DNA of 64,000 nucleotides from Lotus japonicus. Lineage: Eukaryota; Streptophyta; Magnoliopsida; Fabales; Fabaceae. The DNA is taken from NCBI RefSeq assembly GCF_012489685.1, contig NC_080041.1, positions 29,377,780 to 29,441,779 on the forward strand. Direction: 5' to 3'. Shown piece by piece: positions 11,328 through 24,744 of the stretch. The notes beneath the pieces were generated by a model. It did no database searches and was not told the DNA's origin. It was given only the letters and a program-made list of their open reading frames with translations. Every line of letters starts with the position of its first letter. Within the stretch, counting starts at the first letter, position 1. A program made the translations under genes and the position numbers.

Positions 11328-12809
11328 TCTATCTATATATATATATGTAAAGCTCACTTGAGCTATAAGTATTAAATGCATTTAATGTATTGAGCAAACT
11401 TATTACTATTTTTTGCACTACCTACTAAAATGTAAAAGTTACTTTGAACCTTTGTATTAACATTTTCCTTTGTATTACAAAAATTAAATTAAAATATTAA
11501 AAATTAATAAATTTGCCTAAGTCATTAGTTATTCAACTACCTACTAAAATGTATAACTCAATTGAAATTTTGCTATAAATAGACAAAAAAAGCCAAAAAA
11601 AATTATTTGTATGATATACATTAAACTAAACTAAAAACTGATCAATAATTTTTTTAGACCAATTAGTTATTCAACTACCAACTAATTTTCATGTTTGTTG
11701 TATAAGGTAGAATAGAACATGACAAAAGACTCCTTAAACATAACACTTTAGTTCTCTAAAAAAGAGCGAAAAAACTCTAATAAACAAAAACTACACTATT
11801 ATTTGAGGTAGGAAGGTTAATACGCGTTAATATACTGATTTAATAAAATATTTAATTAGATACAAAAATATTTAAAAAATATATATTAGTCATAATCATT
11901 TATTTTTTAACAAATTTATTTGTAATTAATATATTAAATAATAAGATAAAAAATTGAAAGAAATTGTATTTTTAATAGTAATTAAATTACCTAAATTGAA
12001 TAATAATATTCATAAACATAAAAATTGACTTGAATTTTGCATTAGAAAAAAATAACTAAAATTAAAGTTGATTAATGACAAAATAATGTTAGAAATAAAT
12101 AATTTAGATAAAAAAAATTAAATCTAAAAATGACACTATAAGGTATTTACTATTAACTATAATGTATGTGTGTTTTATTTGACTAAAAAATCTCAATATA
12201 ATTTTATGATCTTATTATATATTAGTAAAAACGATTTTGAGCAAGGTTAATAGATAAGTTATGACCAAAGTTGAATAAACTTAATCTATTTAATTTATAT
12301 CTTATAATAGTTGACAAAGATGATATTATTTTATTTTTCTCAATTTTAACATGTGTAAACCTGTTTGGGAAATTGTGTCCCCAAAATGACTTTCTCTGTA
12401 AAAAGTACAAAAAAATGGTAAAACAACTTTTTTGATGGCATTAAAAACTTATTGCTTAATTTTTTTTCATAATATTTATTAAAAACTTATTAATTTATTT
12501 TTTAATAATATTTTTCACATTATTAAATAAATAAATAATTAAATTTTTAAAATGATCCAATGCTGATTATTAAATATTAATTATTGAATTTGAGTAATAT
12601 TAATTTATTTACAAAGAGAACTCTAATAATATTTATAAAAAACTCCTTTTTTTTTTTGAAATGATTGAAATTTTGAACACAATTATTATTATTTCTTTTA
12701 AAATAAAAAATAATTTAATATTTATGTAATAATTTAAACTATAATCATTATTATTTAATGTTAAAAATGTTGTAAAGAAACCCGTGCAACGCACGGGTAT
12801 AATATCTAG
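11328..12809 (+). mobile_element. Probable non-autonomous Helitron
   Basis: The right end has a short GC hairpin, CCCGTGC-AAC-GCACGGG (12781-12797), followed nine bases later by CTAG (12806-12809). This is the usual 3' end of plant Helitrons. The left end is placed at TCTATCTATATATAT (11328) after an A, matching the TC start rule. The interior is very AT-rich with no open frame. The base after CTAG is A rather than the expected T, so the exact boundary is uncertain. Confidence 0.5.
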
Positions 12810-13764
12810 ATATTGGTATGACGCCCTGAATAAAATCCGCATAGTTAAAAACCTACATGCCACCATGCTACATCATCATTGATTGTAATAATTAGTTAAT
12901 TACTATTGGAAACTGGAAAAAAAAACTTATAGTGTGTTTGGACGGAAAATTTCAATGTTTTAAAGGAATTTTAAATACTAAGTAATTCATTTCTCCTTGA
13001 ATTTGTAAATTTTCTTGTTTGGGTAAAGTAATTAAATTTCTTCATTTGTAAATTCGTTGTTTGTATGAAATATTTAAAATTATTTTATTTATAATTTTTT
13101 TTAATTAAATGATGAGCTGAGAACAATCGACGGTCATCTTCATCCGGAGATAAAGAACATGATAGTACGAGTTCCAATCGGTGGAAGTGTCCTAGTTGGC
13201 TTGAAGACGTTGTTACAGGCTCATTGGAGAAAATAAAAGAAACGCATTTAATTTGATTATCCATCGAGGGAGGTGTTGTTGTGCTTGATGTTCTTCGTCT
13301 CCGGCGGCGGAGGGGACGACGAAGACCTAGGCATAGACAGTTATGGACAATGATGAAACTGTGAAAATGGTAATGAAGGAAGGGGGAGGAGGTATGGAGG
13401 AAGTGGAGAGGATATTTTTATATATAACTTTTTTTTCTCAGCTGGCAACAATTAATGGTTTAAAACATTTGTGTGAATTGATCCTTCCTTAAAGAATGGC
13501 CATTGATTATTTAAAACTAGTTTTATAAATTTTATTAAAATAATTTAACCTCAAGTATAGTTTCAGGGTGGATGATGTCATGACAAGTTTTTGATTGCCG
13601 GCCGGCCGAGCTTAAAATTGAACTCCTCTACCTGGCATTTTCTTCCACCTAACTTAAAATTTTATGCATTTTGAACCTTTTTGTTTCTTCCCTATGAATC
13701 TTAGGAAGCATTGATATTAATCCAACTAGTATAGTCCTTCCAAAACCATCTCCTCTTCCTAACT
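12810..13764. other. Intergenic region upstream of the WAK-like gene
   Basis: AT-rich, with one GC-richer patch near 13290-13330. No exon or transposon end could be supported. The promoter of the kinase gene should lie in the last few hundred bases. Confidence 0.5.
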
Positions 13765-16700
13765 TTGATTCACAAATTAAAAGCCATGCAAATACAACTA
13801 CCCCTGCTGTTAATCATTGCATTAACAGGGTTACTAGAAGTTGCTGCTGCTGCAGCTAATATATCCCTACCCGGTTGCACAGACACATGTGGAAACGTTT
13901 CAGTTCCATACCCATTTGGCATAGGCAAATCCACTTTATCAGGCAAGAACTGTTTCTTGGAGGAAAGACTGAGCCTCACATGCGAAAACAACACTTTATA
14001 CAATGGCAACATCCAACTCCTCAACATAACCCTCCAAGGCCAATTGGACATGTTGTTCTTCGTCTCGCGCCTATGCAACGACACCGTAGACGGGGTAGCT
14101 AACCAGCCCTTTCTCACCACCCCTTCTTTCACCATTTCAAGCAAAGAAAACAAGTTTGTAAGCGTTGGATGCAACACCTACGGCTACCTAAACAGTTATT
14201 ACAACGGGGATGAGTATTCAACCGGGTGCTTAACCAGGTGTAGCAGGTTGGATTTTGGTTCTTTTTATCCATTCTCATTTTCATCAATCGTCGGATCTCT
14301 TTCTTCTTTATCTATCACATTACACATCATATTTTTCATTAATCTCTCTTTTCTCTTCTTATATCACTCGAGATGCGGGTTTAATTAGGGACTTAGGGTG
14401 TCAACTCGTCTTTTTATGCAGGTTACCCGATGACATGGTAACCGATGGAGAGTGTTCGGGGATCGGGTGTTGCCAAGTGGATGTTCCTTCCGAAATGAAG
14501 AACATCACTATACAAGCGTACAGGTTCGGATCTAGTTCGAGGTTTAGTGATTGTGGGTTTTCCTTTGTTTCCAAAAAAGGATCGTACAAGTTTTCTGTTA
14601 GTCATTTGAAGAACCTGCCTTTCACCATGCTCCCTATGGTTGTTGATTGGAGTGTTGGAAATGAGTCATGTGGGGTTTTCGAGAGAGGAGGCAAGAGTGC
14701 CTGCATGAAGAATAGCTACTGTGATGATAGTGAGACTAGTTATGGATACAGGTGTAGGTGTGAAACTGGTTATGATGGAAACCCGTATCTTCCGAATGGT
14801 TGCCAAGGTATATTAATGATTAATCCATGTCCTTTTTTTAATTTGTCTAATGATCACAGACCATGTTTGTTTTTTACCCAATGATTGTGAGTTGCTTTGG
14901 TTAAATGTGGTTATTTGAAATCAGTCCCAACTAATTTTTCATTTTCTCTTCTCTCTAAATTTTTTCATTCTTCTGAGTCTGCTACTACTTGCTATTTTAC
15001 CCAAGACTTCCTTTTCTTCATTCAACAAAAAGTTTATAGAGGAAAAAATAAGAGTGCATAGCGAAATAAGGAATTTGTTTCAAATTTTAATAATACAAAA
15101 GGAATTAAGTACAGCCTAGTAATGGTATTAAAAAGAGACACGACACAATTGGAATTGTACAATTTGATGACTTATATTATTGACTCGAGCAATGTTGTAA
15201 GCAACGCCAAAATAACACTTCTTCATTTTGACAACTTGCAGACATCGACGAATGTCAGACAAAAAATCATACATGCCTGAGTGATCTTCATTGTCGCAAC
15301 AATAATGGGTCCTATGAATGCTTTTGTCCTCGTGGGCAGCTTGGAAATGGAACTAACATTGGAGGATGCCAACCAATCCAGCATCAAAGTACTATAACCA
15401 AGTTTGCCATTAGTAAGTCAGTCTGAGTTTTTGTCATTAATTTGTTACACCAGAGTAGTCTATGTTTTCTCCTAAAGCATGCATCCATTTCCATTTACTT
15501 TGTGAGAGAACAATTTTAAGATTTTGCAGTCCATTAACATGCTACATCCATATATAAATATGCAGGTGGATGTGCAGGGTTTTTAACTTTGCTGGGAGCT
15601 TCCTGGTTATACTTAATATATCAAAAAAGGAAACTAGTTAAAGAAAGAGAGAACTTCTTCCGGCAGAATGGCGGTTTTATTTTACAACACAGACTCTCAA
15701 CAAGAAAAGGCTCCCCTCAAACTGCACATATTTTCACTGCAGAAGAGCTAAAGGAAGCCACCAACAGCTATAGTGAGAGCTTAATCATTGGCAAGGGAGG
15801 CTATGGTACAGTTTTCAAAGGATTCCTTCCAAATAACAGGGTTGTGGCAATCAAGAAGTCTAAAGTGGTGGGTCAGAGCCAATCTGAGCAGTTCATAAAC
15901 GAGGTGATTATTCTGTCCCAAATCAATCACAGGAATGTGGTGAAGCTCTTGGGTTGTTGTTTGGATACTGAAGTCCCGTTATTGGTGTATGAGTTTGTTA
16001 ACAATGGTACACTTTTCGATCATATACACAATGAGAGCAAGGCATGTAATTTATCATGGGAGAATCGTGTTAGAATTGCGGTAGAGGCTGCAGGAGCTCT
16101 ATCATACTTGCACTCAGATGCCTCCATAAGCATTGTCCATAGAGATGTCAAGAGTGCTAACATTCTCTTGGATGACACTTTCACGGCCAAGGTGTCTGAT
16201 TTTGGAGCTTCAAGATTGGTTTTTCCAGTTGATCAAGCTGGACTAGCTACAATGGTGCAAGGGACTTTTGGTTACTTGGACCCGGAGTACATGCAAACAA
16301 GCAGGCTAACTGAGAAGAGTGATGTCTACAGCTTCGGGGTAGTACTCTTAGAGCTGCTAACAGGGCGGCAAGCGCTTTCGTTTCAGGGGCTGGAAGAAGA
16401 AAGAAGTCTTGCCTTGTACTTTCTCTCTTGCTTGGAAGATGATCGCTTGTTTGAAATTCTCGATTTTGGTCTGCTGAGTGATGAAAATAGAGAGGAAATC
16501 ATGGAAGTTGCTATTCTTGCAAGCAAGTGTTTGAGACTTAAAGGGGAGGAGAGGCCTTGCATGAAGGAAGTTGAAACGGAGCTGAAGGGGATAAGGAAAA
16601 CAGGGAAGCACCCTTGGCCTAATACAGACCTGAATTTAGACGAGTCCCAATACTTGCTTCATGAGCTATCTGACATCTATAAGGAGAGTAATAGTAACAG

Positions 16701-16770
16701 CAGCCATGGAAATACTGAGTACGACAGCTTGAGGGGCCATGTTATGATACCCCTTGATATTGCACGTTGA
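13765..16770 (+). CDS. Wall-associated receptor kinase-like protein (747 aa)
   Basis: Plasma-membrane receptor kinase of the WAK/WAKL family, which binds pectin fragments in the wall. Exons: 13765-14246, 14422-14807, 15242-15412, 15566-16770; phases agree and the sum is 2,244 bases. Order: signal peptide (Leu/Ile-rich, ending near AAAAANIS), GUB_WAK galacturonan-binding Cys-rich region ([13 protein letters not shown]), second Cys-rich module ([15 protein letters not shown]), calcium-type EGF domain (DIDECQ, exon 3), one membrane helix ([15 protein letters not shown]), and a Ser/Thr kinase. Kinase landmarks: [11 protein letters not shown] loop, VAIKK lysine, [11 protein letters not shown] catalytic loop (an RD kinase), DFG, and [10 protein letters not shown] activation segment. 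All catalytic residues are present and the gene looks intact. An alternative start is the Met at 13786. Roles in wall sensing or defence are inferred from the family. Confidence 0.92.
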
Positions 16771-17409
16771 TTATAGCAACACATGATAGAAAATTAACAA
16801 ACATAATGCACAATATAGTGTTTTGGTTTATAATTTTTATCTTTGCATGTTCTTTGCTAATAGGTCGGTTGAATATTTTCGAGGCTGAGTTATTGTTGGC
16901 AACTAGAGAAACACATGTACAAATGTATAATTTTCATATATAATAGGGTCATATATGAAGAGACTGATGTTTTATGAATTTTCAGTATTTGAAAATCAAC
17001 CATCCGGATATTGTCAGTGTTGGAAATATATCTGTGATTACAGGAATTTTATCCCTGTCTATCACATGGATTTTACTTTTTAGCCATGGGGCAGAACTTA
17101 ATAGAACCAGAACTTCTTTTGTTACATGAACGGCATCTTTATGTGCCACTGCAACAATTGAAAGCTTATGGGAGGATGGGTTGCAAGTTGCAACAGAATT
17201 TTCCCAGGTTATAGTAGCAGTATCTATATGCATATCTTCAGCCTTTGCAACAGAAGAAAACTGGTTAGCCATAGTCTTCAATGAAGATACAGTGTGGCAG
17301 AACCAAACAGCTCTTCAATGCAGCAAATTAACACACATGGAACGTGCACGAGAAGAAAATCAGGAATTCACAACTTTCATATGTAGGACAGTAGGAGCAG
17401 CATAGAGGC
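16771..17409. other. 3' flank of the WAK-like gene
   Basis: It contains the kinase 3' UTR at its start and then sequence without a recognisable gene. Short frames occur on both strands but match nothing I recognise. Confidence 0.45.
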
Positions 17410-18240
17410 ACTCAGATGAGATGGAGCCTGATCCAGTAGATGAAGCACTCCAGGAACAAGAATGGAATAAGGCAATGGAGAATGAATTCCAAGCCTTCAC
17501 TTCAAATGATATGTGGACTCTAGTTCCATTTCAGGTGTAGAACATGTTATTGACTCTATGGTTTTCAAAACTAGGGGCAGACGGTACAATAGAAAGGAGG
17601 AAGGCCAGATTAGTTACTAAATGACTTCAACAAACTACAAGCCTAGATTATGACGAGACATTCAGCCTTGGGAATAAAGCAAGCACAGGAAGAATTATAC
17701 TGACCATAGCAGTTCATTTCAACTGGGAGAAAATGCAGATGGAAATTAACAATGCTTTCCTAAATGGCAAACTCAAGGAATCAGTTTTCATGCATCAACC
17801 TGAAGGATTTATTGATCCAGCCAGACCCAATTATATTTGCAAGCTAACCAAGGCAATTTACAGCTTGAAACAAGCCCTAACCCTAAGGGCATGGTTTGAC
17901 AGGCTCAAAATGCACTAAATGAATGGGGCTTTGGTAGGACTAAGAGTGATTCATCTATCTTCATTCTTAAGGAAAAGGATCACATAAGTTTCCGATAATC
18001 TATATGAATGGATGATATAATTGTCACCGGGAGCAATTTAGATTTTCCCAGTCTTCATCAAACAACTTAAGGTCATATTTTCCTTGAAGGATCTCGGTCC
18101 TCTCTACTATTTTCTTTGGACACTAGTGGCCTATACTTGGTGCCGATCAAATATATCTCACACTTGCCAAAGAAGTTCAAGCTGGATCATGCCTCTCTAT
18201 GCCCCTACTCCAAAGATAACATGAAGGCCCTTTTCAACTA
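17410..18240 (+). pseudogene. Ty1/copia reverse transcriptase relic
   Basis: Broken plus-strand reading of a copia RT. It runs from EWNKAMENEFQAF (about 17458) through the region before the catalytic core and the block MQMEINNAFLNGKLKESVF (17733-17789) to YICKLTKAIYSLKQA (about 17830-17875). After 17900 a damaged YMDDIIVTG motif follows, with a short insertion inside it near 18003, and then LKDLGPLYYF-like residues near 18080. Several frameshifts and stops are present, and no LTRs were found near it. It is a dead internal fragment. Confidence 0.8.
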
Positions 18241-19742
18241 AAGAGGAACTAATAAAATTCCTACAATCTAATGGTCATTACGTCCTAGTTTGTTCAACTT
18301 AAAACTGGTGCTAGTGCTCTGAGGTCATGTACCATATTTGCAAGGTTTTATTAGCTGGACATGATAATATTAAGGCTGCTCTTGGGGATTACAATGTGGG
18401 GATGTGTCGAGTTGCGGCCCTATGTGAGGTGTTTCGAGACTCCTCAAAAGATTAAGTTCCTTAGGTATTGGTCATGTTAATAGCAGCGACTTAAGAGTCG
18501 GAGAAACCGTCTAGATTGAAGGAGAGCCTCCTGAGTGCTTGGTAGTGTGGACAGGCTGTTCAACTTGGTTATGGCAAGTCCGTAGTAGAATCACCAATTG
18601 TTCCAGGACTCATGATTTTTAACATCCAAACAGTAACACCACCATACCACATACACTCCATTGTTCTCTCCATCTCTCTCTTCCCCATCACATCTTATAT
18701 CACATTTATTACTTATCTTGCTTCTCTTACTTTCTGTACATTATGTTCTATAACCCAACAACAATAATAGAAGAGAAGAGGGGAAGATATGAAAAACAAT
18801 CCTTGTGGATTAACAAGAAGGAAACCTTCTTCAAGGGTGAAACCCTTTACAAGGGGGAATCCCTTTACAAACTCTAATACTCAAACATAAATCTTAAACT
18901 AATGAGAATACTCTTATTTTTACTATTCCAACCCTGCTAACCAATTAAAACTGGCCCAAACAGGCCAGACTCACAAATAACAAAACAAACCCAAATAACA
19001 AAACTATTAAACTTGCGCTCCAAAAAGCAACACCTGCTCAGCCAAATAGCAGGCCCTGTCGCCCAGGCGCTAACCGAAGGCCCTGGCTTAACCTGTGCAG
19101 CCCCCAGATCACCAGGCTCATGCGCCAAACCAAGGATATTTTCCCTTTTTAGCTTTCCTCTATCTATGCATCAGACTTTCTTGGCTGGTCGCTTGGTTGT
19201 GTCGCTCACTGCAGCTCCTGGATGCACATCAGTAACTGCTGTTGAGGCAACTTCAATGACTTATTAGCAATGCTGTTTCCTAGGAGTTTATTATATTTTC
19301 ATTTTAACCAGCTTAGTTTCTCATGGTTATTATCCAACTCGTCCCCAACAAAACCTAAAAAAGGCAATGGTGGTTTCTAGTAAAAGTTAAATATTACATA
19401 AAATTTCCAACCTACAAGTTCACTAAGTTTTAATTCTCATTCTTTCGAAGTGCCAGGCCAGCTCTTATTTCTCACCAATATCTCCCTTATGTTAAATAAT
19501 GATGAGATTAACGAAATATCCTATGATCGTGCAAACATGTTTCAACAAACAAGTATAATATCATTAATCAGCCAACCAAAATGAATAATCCATGAAACTA
19601 ACAGAGTTTAGAGATACAGGACTTGTCTGCGAAAATAAATGAATTAATAGTAATATACCAAAGTCAAGTATTCTGATTTCAAATGCAAGACAGATAGTAA
19701 AATTATAACGTACTACCCAGCTATCACTGATTTGGCTTCATT
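18241..19742. other. Intergenic, repeat-like sequence
   Basis: Contains purine/pyrimidine-rich tracts (about 18640-18900) that resemble LTR or MITE sequence, but no paired ends were found. The last 200-300 bases before 19743 are probably the 3' UTR of the V-ATPase gene on the minus strand. Confidence 0.4.
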
Positions 19743-22626
19743 TTACTCAGCACGAGATTGGCCAGCTCGGGATGAGAGGATGATACCCACAATGAGACCA
19801 TACAGAGCAAGAGCTTCGGCAAAAATCAAGATAAGAATCATACCAACAAACAGCTTCGGCTGCTGGGCATTGGCCCTGAAACAAAGGAATCACCTTACTT
19901 AGTCTCCACTCTCCAAGCACTTAATTAACAATAACATAAATTGCATCAGTTCATGGATGAAATGAAAATTTTATTTGAGAAAGCGTGCACCCACACACTT
20001 ACACACAAGATGAAAGTTAAAAAGCAAGATGGCAAGGTATACAAACACAAAATAACATAGATCAACAGCCTGAAGGGAATAAAAGAAGCAACAAATGGAC
20101 CAGCCTCAAGATTCAATTAGGCTCTAAGCATCTGAATAAGTTTGTAGAGATTATTTACATCAACCTTCGACTGTTAACATTGGTATGAAGGAACAGAGAG
20201 TGAAAGCAGCCAAAAATCTAAGAATTAAATATCTCTTTTAAACAAAGAATATGAAATAAAGCTCAAGTTTCAACATGAAATTCTCGAATAGTTAAGTATA
20301 TCTGTAGGTAACATGACGTTCTGCTTTTTCTTTTCTAATGCCAATAGTTAGAAAGGGGAAACCAGGTCCCCCCCGTTCACGTTCACATAAGTGATGTAAC
20401 AAAAGCCAACCTAGCCATCTCCTGGATTCATAGTATCTTATCCTTGCCACTTAAAAAATAAATTGTTGACTAGAAAGAGATACAATCACACAGAAGATTT
20501 CTCAGAATGAAATACTAGCATAACAAAGCTGAAAGTATCTCGCGAATAAATTTCAATAGATTAATGCATGTTTAGTTTAGTATATTTTTTCTCCATAATC
20601 GCGTAAAGAGACCCAATGCTACTTACAGTAGCTTATTTAAATATGTGATTCTTTGCTTACAGCATATCATACACTGTCAAGAATTGAACACAGCAATTCC
20701 CCCATGCAAATATTTTCAAAAGCTAAATTTTCGCCGTAATAGCAATTACTAATTTCCAGTTCCACATTGCCAAAAGACTGCTCCAGAGTAAGCATGTACA
20801 GAAATCATTGTTCACAGTCCGTAATCAATAACAGAGTAGGTGTCATTGATCTAACCTTAGTAGGGAAAAAGGGAACACTATGTTTTACAGAAGTAAAATG
20901 GGCATATTGGTTCTTGAAAATGTTTCTCATTCACAATGTAGTCTCTGATTTGAACTAAGTGTATTATTACGTCATACACATCATTTTGCATGAGTCCATC
21001 AGCTAGCATTTTTTTGGGGCTAACAATTGAATTTGAATAAAAAGAGGACCAAATAATATAATCACATGAATCAAACATATACGAATAGGACCAATATGAT
21101 AATTTAGATTACCCTTTAGATAATAATGGCAAATAACTAGAAACTTTTGACTTTAAAACATAGTTTATTACTTGAAATTGTTTCAGACACCAATATGGCT
21201 TAATGTTGCACTCCATGTTGTCTACATGCTTGCTTTTTATTGAGTAATTACTTATACTTTAATATGTAAAGTATGTTTTTAGTCCAGTAATATTGTCAAT
21301 ATCTGATACTAAACCAGAAAACACCCCATTTTAGTCTTTTCTCTAAATAGTTTTTCTTTAAATTTCACTTAGGTAATTGTTGTTAATAAAACAGTGAAAC
21401 CTACACAAAAAAAACGAGGTAACAGCACATTTTTGGTACCACTCATGTCCATTACAATTGTACAACATATTCAGGTTGCACTAAAATTCAAAATGAAAAA
21501 AAGCACACGCCAAAAACTAAGGTAAGAGTATTCCAAAAACATTAATGAACCAAAAATAGAGCAATTTAGCGATGAACTGCTATTAAAATCATGACTAAAG
21601 ACAAATATTAATAATTTCATAGGAACTAAAAATCTTGCTTTTGGGAGTGCGGGGGGGCAACCACATATTGATTTTGAAGCAAAAAATATGGTGGAGAATT
21701 GTTTTTCACATGTTTGGATACTTTCTATCATAATCAATCATGAGCTCAAAATCAATTATAGAGAACACACCTAGGGGTAGCTTATTAAGTGAGTAAAATC
21801 ATTTCTCAAAAAGTGAAATCAGTTTTTGATATGTTTTTACTTAAATGCTTTTCAATTGGTGTAAGCATGTGTATATTGATTATAATACTCAACCATTTTG
21901 GTCATTTCACACCTAACATCAATTCTAATAAAAGCCATCCAAACAAAATTCTCTAAAGGAAATCAATTTTCTTATAAGTGTATCCAAACATAAATCACGT
22001 TTACAATACTCAATTATGTCAGAATCAATTTTGTCATATTAAATTAATCCAAACACACATTTAGTAGTCTTACTTCAATAATCATGTAAATCACAACAAG
22101 CAAGTAAAATGAAAGTAAGATACAAACAGAGTAGGAAAAAAATACCTGACTCCAGCATCACCAACAATTCCAATGGCCATACCAGCAGAGAGACCAGCAA
22201 GGCCACAAGCAAGACCAGAAGACAAGTGAGCATATCCATCAAAGAGATAGTAAGACTTAGCCTTAGGGTTAATTCCAGTACTGATAATCACAGCAATAAT
22301 CAACCCATAAATTCCAAGCACACCAGCCATAACCACAGGCACAATCGATTTCATGACAAGCTCAGGTCTCATCACTCCCATCGATGCCACTCCCACTCCA
22401 CTCTTCGCAGTTCCATATGCAGCTCCCATACCTGTTCATCATCACCAATAATCATCACCAAACAGAAACCCTAAAAATTCAAGCGATTTGCAGGATCTTA
22501 TTGAAAATTGATATAGAATCTAGAAAACGAGAAGGGAGAGGGGAACTGACAGGAGAAGACGAGTGCGGCGGCGGCGCCGAGGAAGCCGAAGAAGGGAGCA
22601 GTTTCGTCGCCGCTGAAGCCTGCCAT
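19743..22626 (-). CDS. VHA-c: V-type H+-ATPase 16-kDa proteolipid, subunit c (164 aa)
   Basis: Forms the rotating membrane ring of the V0 sector that moves protons into the vacuole and Golgi/TGN. Minus-strand exons: 22626-22551, 22431-22146, 19875-19743. The lengths (76+286+133) give 164 codons plus stop, the usual length of plant subunit c. Four hydrophobic helices are evident. Helix 4 carries the essential proton-binding Glu (about residue 141) in [12 protein letters not shown]. The C-terminus is the short [14 protein letters not shown] tail. Intron 2 is large (19876-22145) and contains MITE-like inverted sequence (about 21700-22070). The start is the ATG at 22626-22624, next to GC-rich coding sequence and downstream of a plausible promoter region (22630-22900). 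Confidence 0.97.
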
Positions 22627-22928
22627 GGTTGTTGTTTCCGTCGCTAAGCGGAGAGTGTTTGATGAAGGAAAGTGAATGAAGGAGCGTGTTGAGGAAGATT
22701 TGATCGATTGGTTTTTGCAGAGATCAGATCAGAAAAATAGTGACGGAGACAGGGTGAGACAGGTGGCTAATGTGAGTGAGAGGTGATTTGACCAAAATGT
22801 CCCTTCTTTGTCCTCTTCTAAGGGCTTTTTTTTGAACGCTCACTTTAATTATAAAATAATGCAATTTAAAATGCTGCATGTTACACGTGTTAACCTATGC
22901 AAAGCTAGTTACATATAGGTTGAAATAT
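22627..22928 (-). promoter_or_regulatory. Promoter and 5' UTR region of VHA-c
   Basis: Sequence upstream of the VHA-c start on the minus strand, free of other genes. No individual element could be assigned with confidence. Confidence 0.4.
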
Positions 22929-22935
22929 AGTATAA

Positions 22936-22990
22936 GGTCTGATAGTATCAGGTCTGATAGGATAAGACCTGATAGGATAAGACCTGATAA
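22936..22990. repeat. Short tandem and inverted GATAGGATAAGACCT repeats
   Basis: Several copies of a (GG/AA)(T/C)CTGATAG-like unit occur in both orientations just before the TGG minisatellite. Similar GATAAGATAAG sequence appears near 41460, so it may be a MITE remnant. Confidence 0.45.
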
Positions 22991-23033
22991 AATTTTAATA
23001 CTATACAGCGTTTGATCATGCACTGTATAATTT

Positions 23034-23504
23034 GGTGGCGACAATGGTGGTGTGGTAGTGGTGGTATTGAAAGGTGATGATGGTGGCAGTGGTGGTGGCG
23101 GCGGTAGTGGTGGTAGTAGTGGAGTAGTGGCGATGGCGGTAGTGGTGGAGGGTGGTGGTGGACGGTGGTGTTGGTGGCGGAGGGTGGGGGCAGCGACAGT
23201 CGTGGTATGAAGGTATCAACGATGGTTGCAGTGGTGGTGGTGGTGGCATGGACGACAACGGTGGTGGTGGTGGCGGCGACGGTGGAGGTGGTAGTGGTGG
23301 AGGCGGTGGTGGTGGAGGGTGGTTGTGGTAGTGACGGCGGCGGCGGTGATAGTGGTTGTGGTGGCGACGGTGGTGGTGGTGGTGATGGAGGCGACGGTGG
23401 TGGCGGTAGCGGTGGTGGTGGTGGCGACGGTGGTGGTAGTAGTGACGATGGTGGTGGTGGTAGTGGTGGAGGTGGTGGTGGTGGAGGGTGATTGTGGTGG
23501 CGGT
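23034..23504. repeat. TGG/GGT-rich minisatellite (about 470 bp)
   Basis: Imperfect trinucleotide array of TGG/GGC/GGT. It opens long artefactual frames (poly-Val or poly-Gly on the plus strand; poly-Pro, poly-Thr or poly-His on the minus strand). These are not treated as genes. Confidence 0.9.
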
Positions 23505-23548
23505 CGATTAAATATATATATAAGTAGCTTATACATTGCACTCTTATC

Positions 23549-24744
23549 GGGGACGGTGCAGCACTTACTGCTTCATTGTGCGTTCACTGCCAAGTTATGG
23601 TACAGAATTATGGGACGAGAAGGGGGTGCTTGGTGTGTGCCAGAGAGTTTGATGGCCTTATTGCAACAGTGGAATGCGTTGCGTGTAGCCTCTGATTTGG
23701 AATTGTGGATGATGGTGCCATATGCAGTGGCGAGGACGGTGTGGATGGAAAGAAATGATGTTATTTTTAGAGCAAAGGAGGCGAGGTTGGAGATAGTGTG
23801 GGATGATCATATTACAAAATTATACTGGTGGGTCAGAGCATCAAGGTTGGTGTGCAACTATTCTCTTTATGATTTTAAAGAGCACTTTGAGAAAGTAAGG
23901 GTGCAACGCCGGACCAAGGAAGTAAGGACGGTGGAGTGGGTGCCTCCGCTGGATGATATACTTAAGTTCAACGTGGATGGAGCAGCCCGTGGGGCGCCGG
24001 GTGTTGCAGAAGCAGGTGGTATCCTCAGAGATTCAAAGGGGGAAGTGAAAGGGTATTTCTCCATCTCTTTGGGTATGGCATATGCGTATGAAGCGGAAAT
24101 TATGGCCATTTTGACAGCACTGAAGTTCTGCAAGGAGTTTGGATTCCTGAATATTGTCATTGAGACAGATTCAATGCTTGCAGTGGGCTGGATGCATAAT
24201 CGGAGCCATAGACCATGGAAATTGTTGAATGAACTACACACTATTGATGCTTTGCGAACTGACGTGAATTGTGTTGATGTTGTACATGTCTTCAGAGAAG
24301 CGAATGACAAAGCGCATGAACTAGCTAAACAGGGTTGTGATCGTGAGGTGCCACTAAGGGTTGTATTATGAAATCAGGATGACCTGGGCTGAGCTTGCAG
24401 TTATGGGGGATGTTGCACGGGGTATCATTGGCTCTAGCCTTGTGGTTATGAGGGTGTGAATTTCCTGGTTTAAGGCTCTACTTTGTTTGTCTAGTGAGCA
24501 GCTTCTATTTGGGGTTATGTATTTCAGGCACATTTGTAGACTAGTATTTGGGTACTCTTTTTCCTTACTAGGGTTTTTCCCATTGGGTTTTTCCTAGTAA
24601 GGTTTTGATGAGGCTCATGTGCTATCTCTACTTGCCTGGGGGGGTGTCTTTTAGGTTGCGTTGTGACTTCATTATTGTCAAATCTGTATGTGGTTCACAC
24701 TTTTATATTCAATAAACCAAACATATTACATTTTCAAAAAAAAA
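23549..24744 (+). mobile_element. 5'-truncated LINE with 16-bp target duplication
   Basis: 1,196-bp insertion flanked by ACATTGCACTCTTATC on both sides (23533-23548 and 24745-24760), ending in a run of nine or more A. It retains only the 3' part of ORF2. Severe 5' truncation with a poly(A) tail and long duplication is characteristic of LINE retroposition. Confidence 0.92.
23552..24371 (+). CDS. LINE ORF2 C-terminus: zf-RVT and RNase H-like domain
   Basis: Open frame inside the truncated LINE. Residues near its start (VQHLLLHCAFTAKLWYRI) match the zinc-binding region after plant LINE reverse transcriptases. Then follows an RNase H fold with the acidic residues in FNVDGAARG, EAEIMAIL and IETDSM, and a terminal VFREANDKAHELAKQG segment. 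There is no endonuclease or reverse transcriptase, so it cannot move on its own. The frame is uninterrupted, so the insertion is probably fairly young. Confidence 0.85.

Noticed and set aside
13770..14177. 135-codon minus-strand frame opposite the first WAK exon
   Set aside because: It is the shadow of the WAK exon; the plus strand has a signal peptide, a Cys-rich domain and splice-compatible borders.
16982..17405. Possible gene between the WAK-like gene and the copia relic (frames on both strands)
   Set aside because: No domain or start/splice context recognised; likely part of decayed repeat sequence.
22948..23541. Long Pro-, Thr- and His-rich frames on the minus strand and Val/Gly-rich frames on the plus strand
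   Set aside because: They are translations of the TGG minisatellite in different frames and have no non-repetitive domain.
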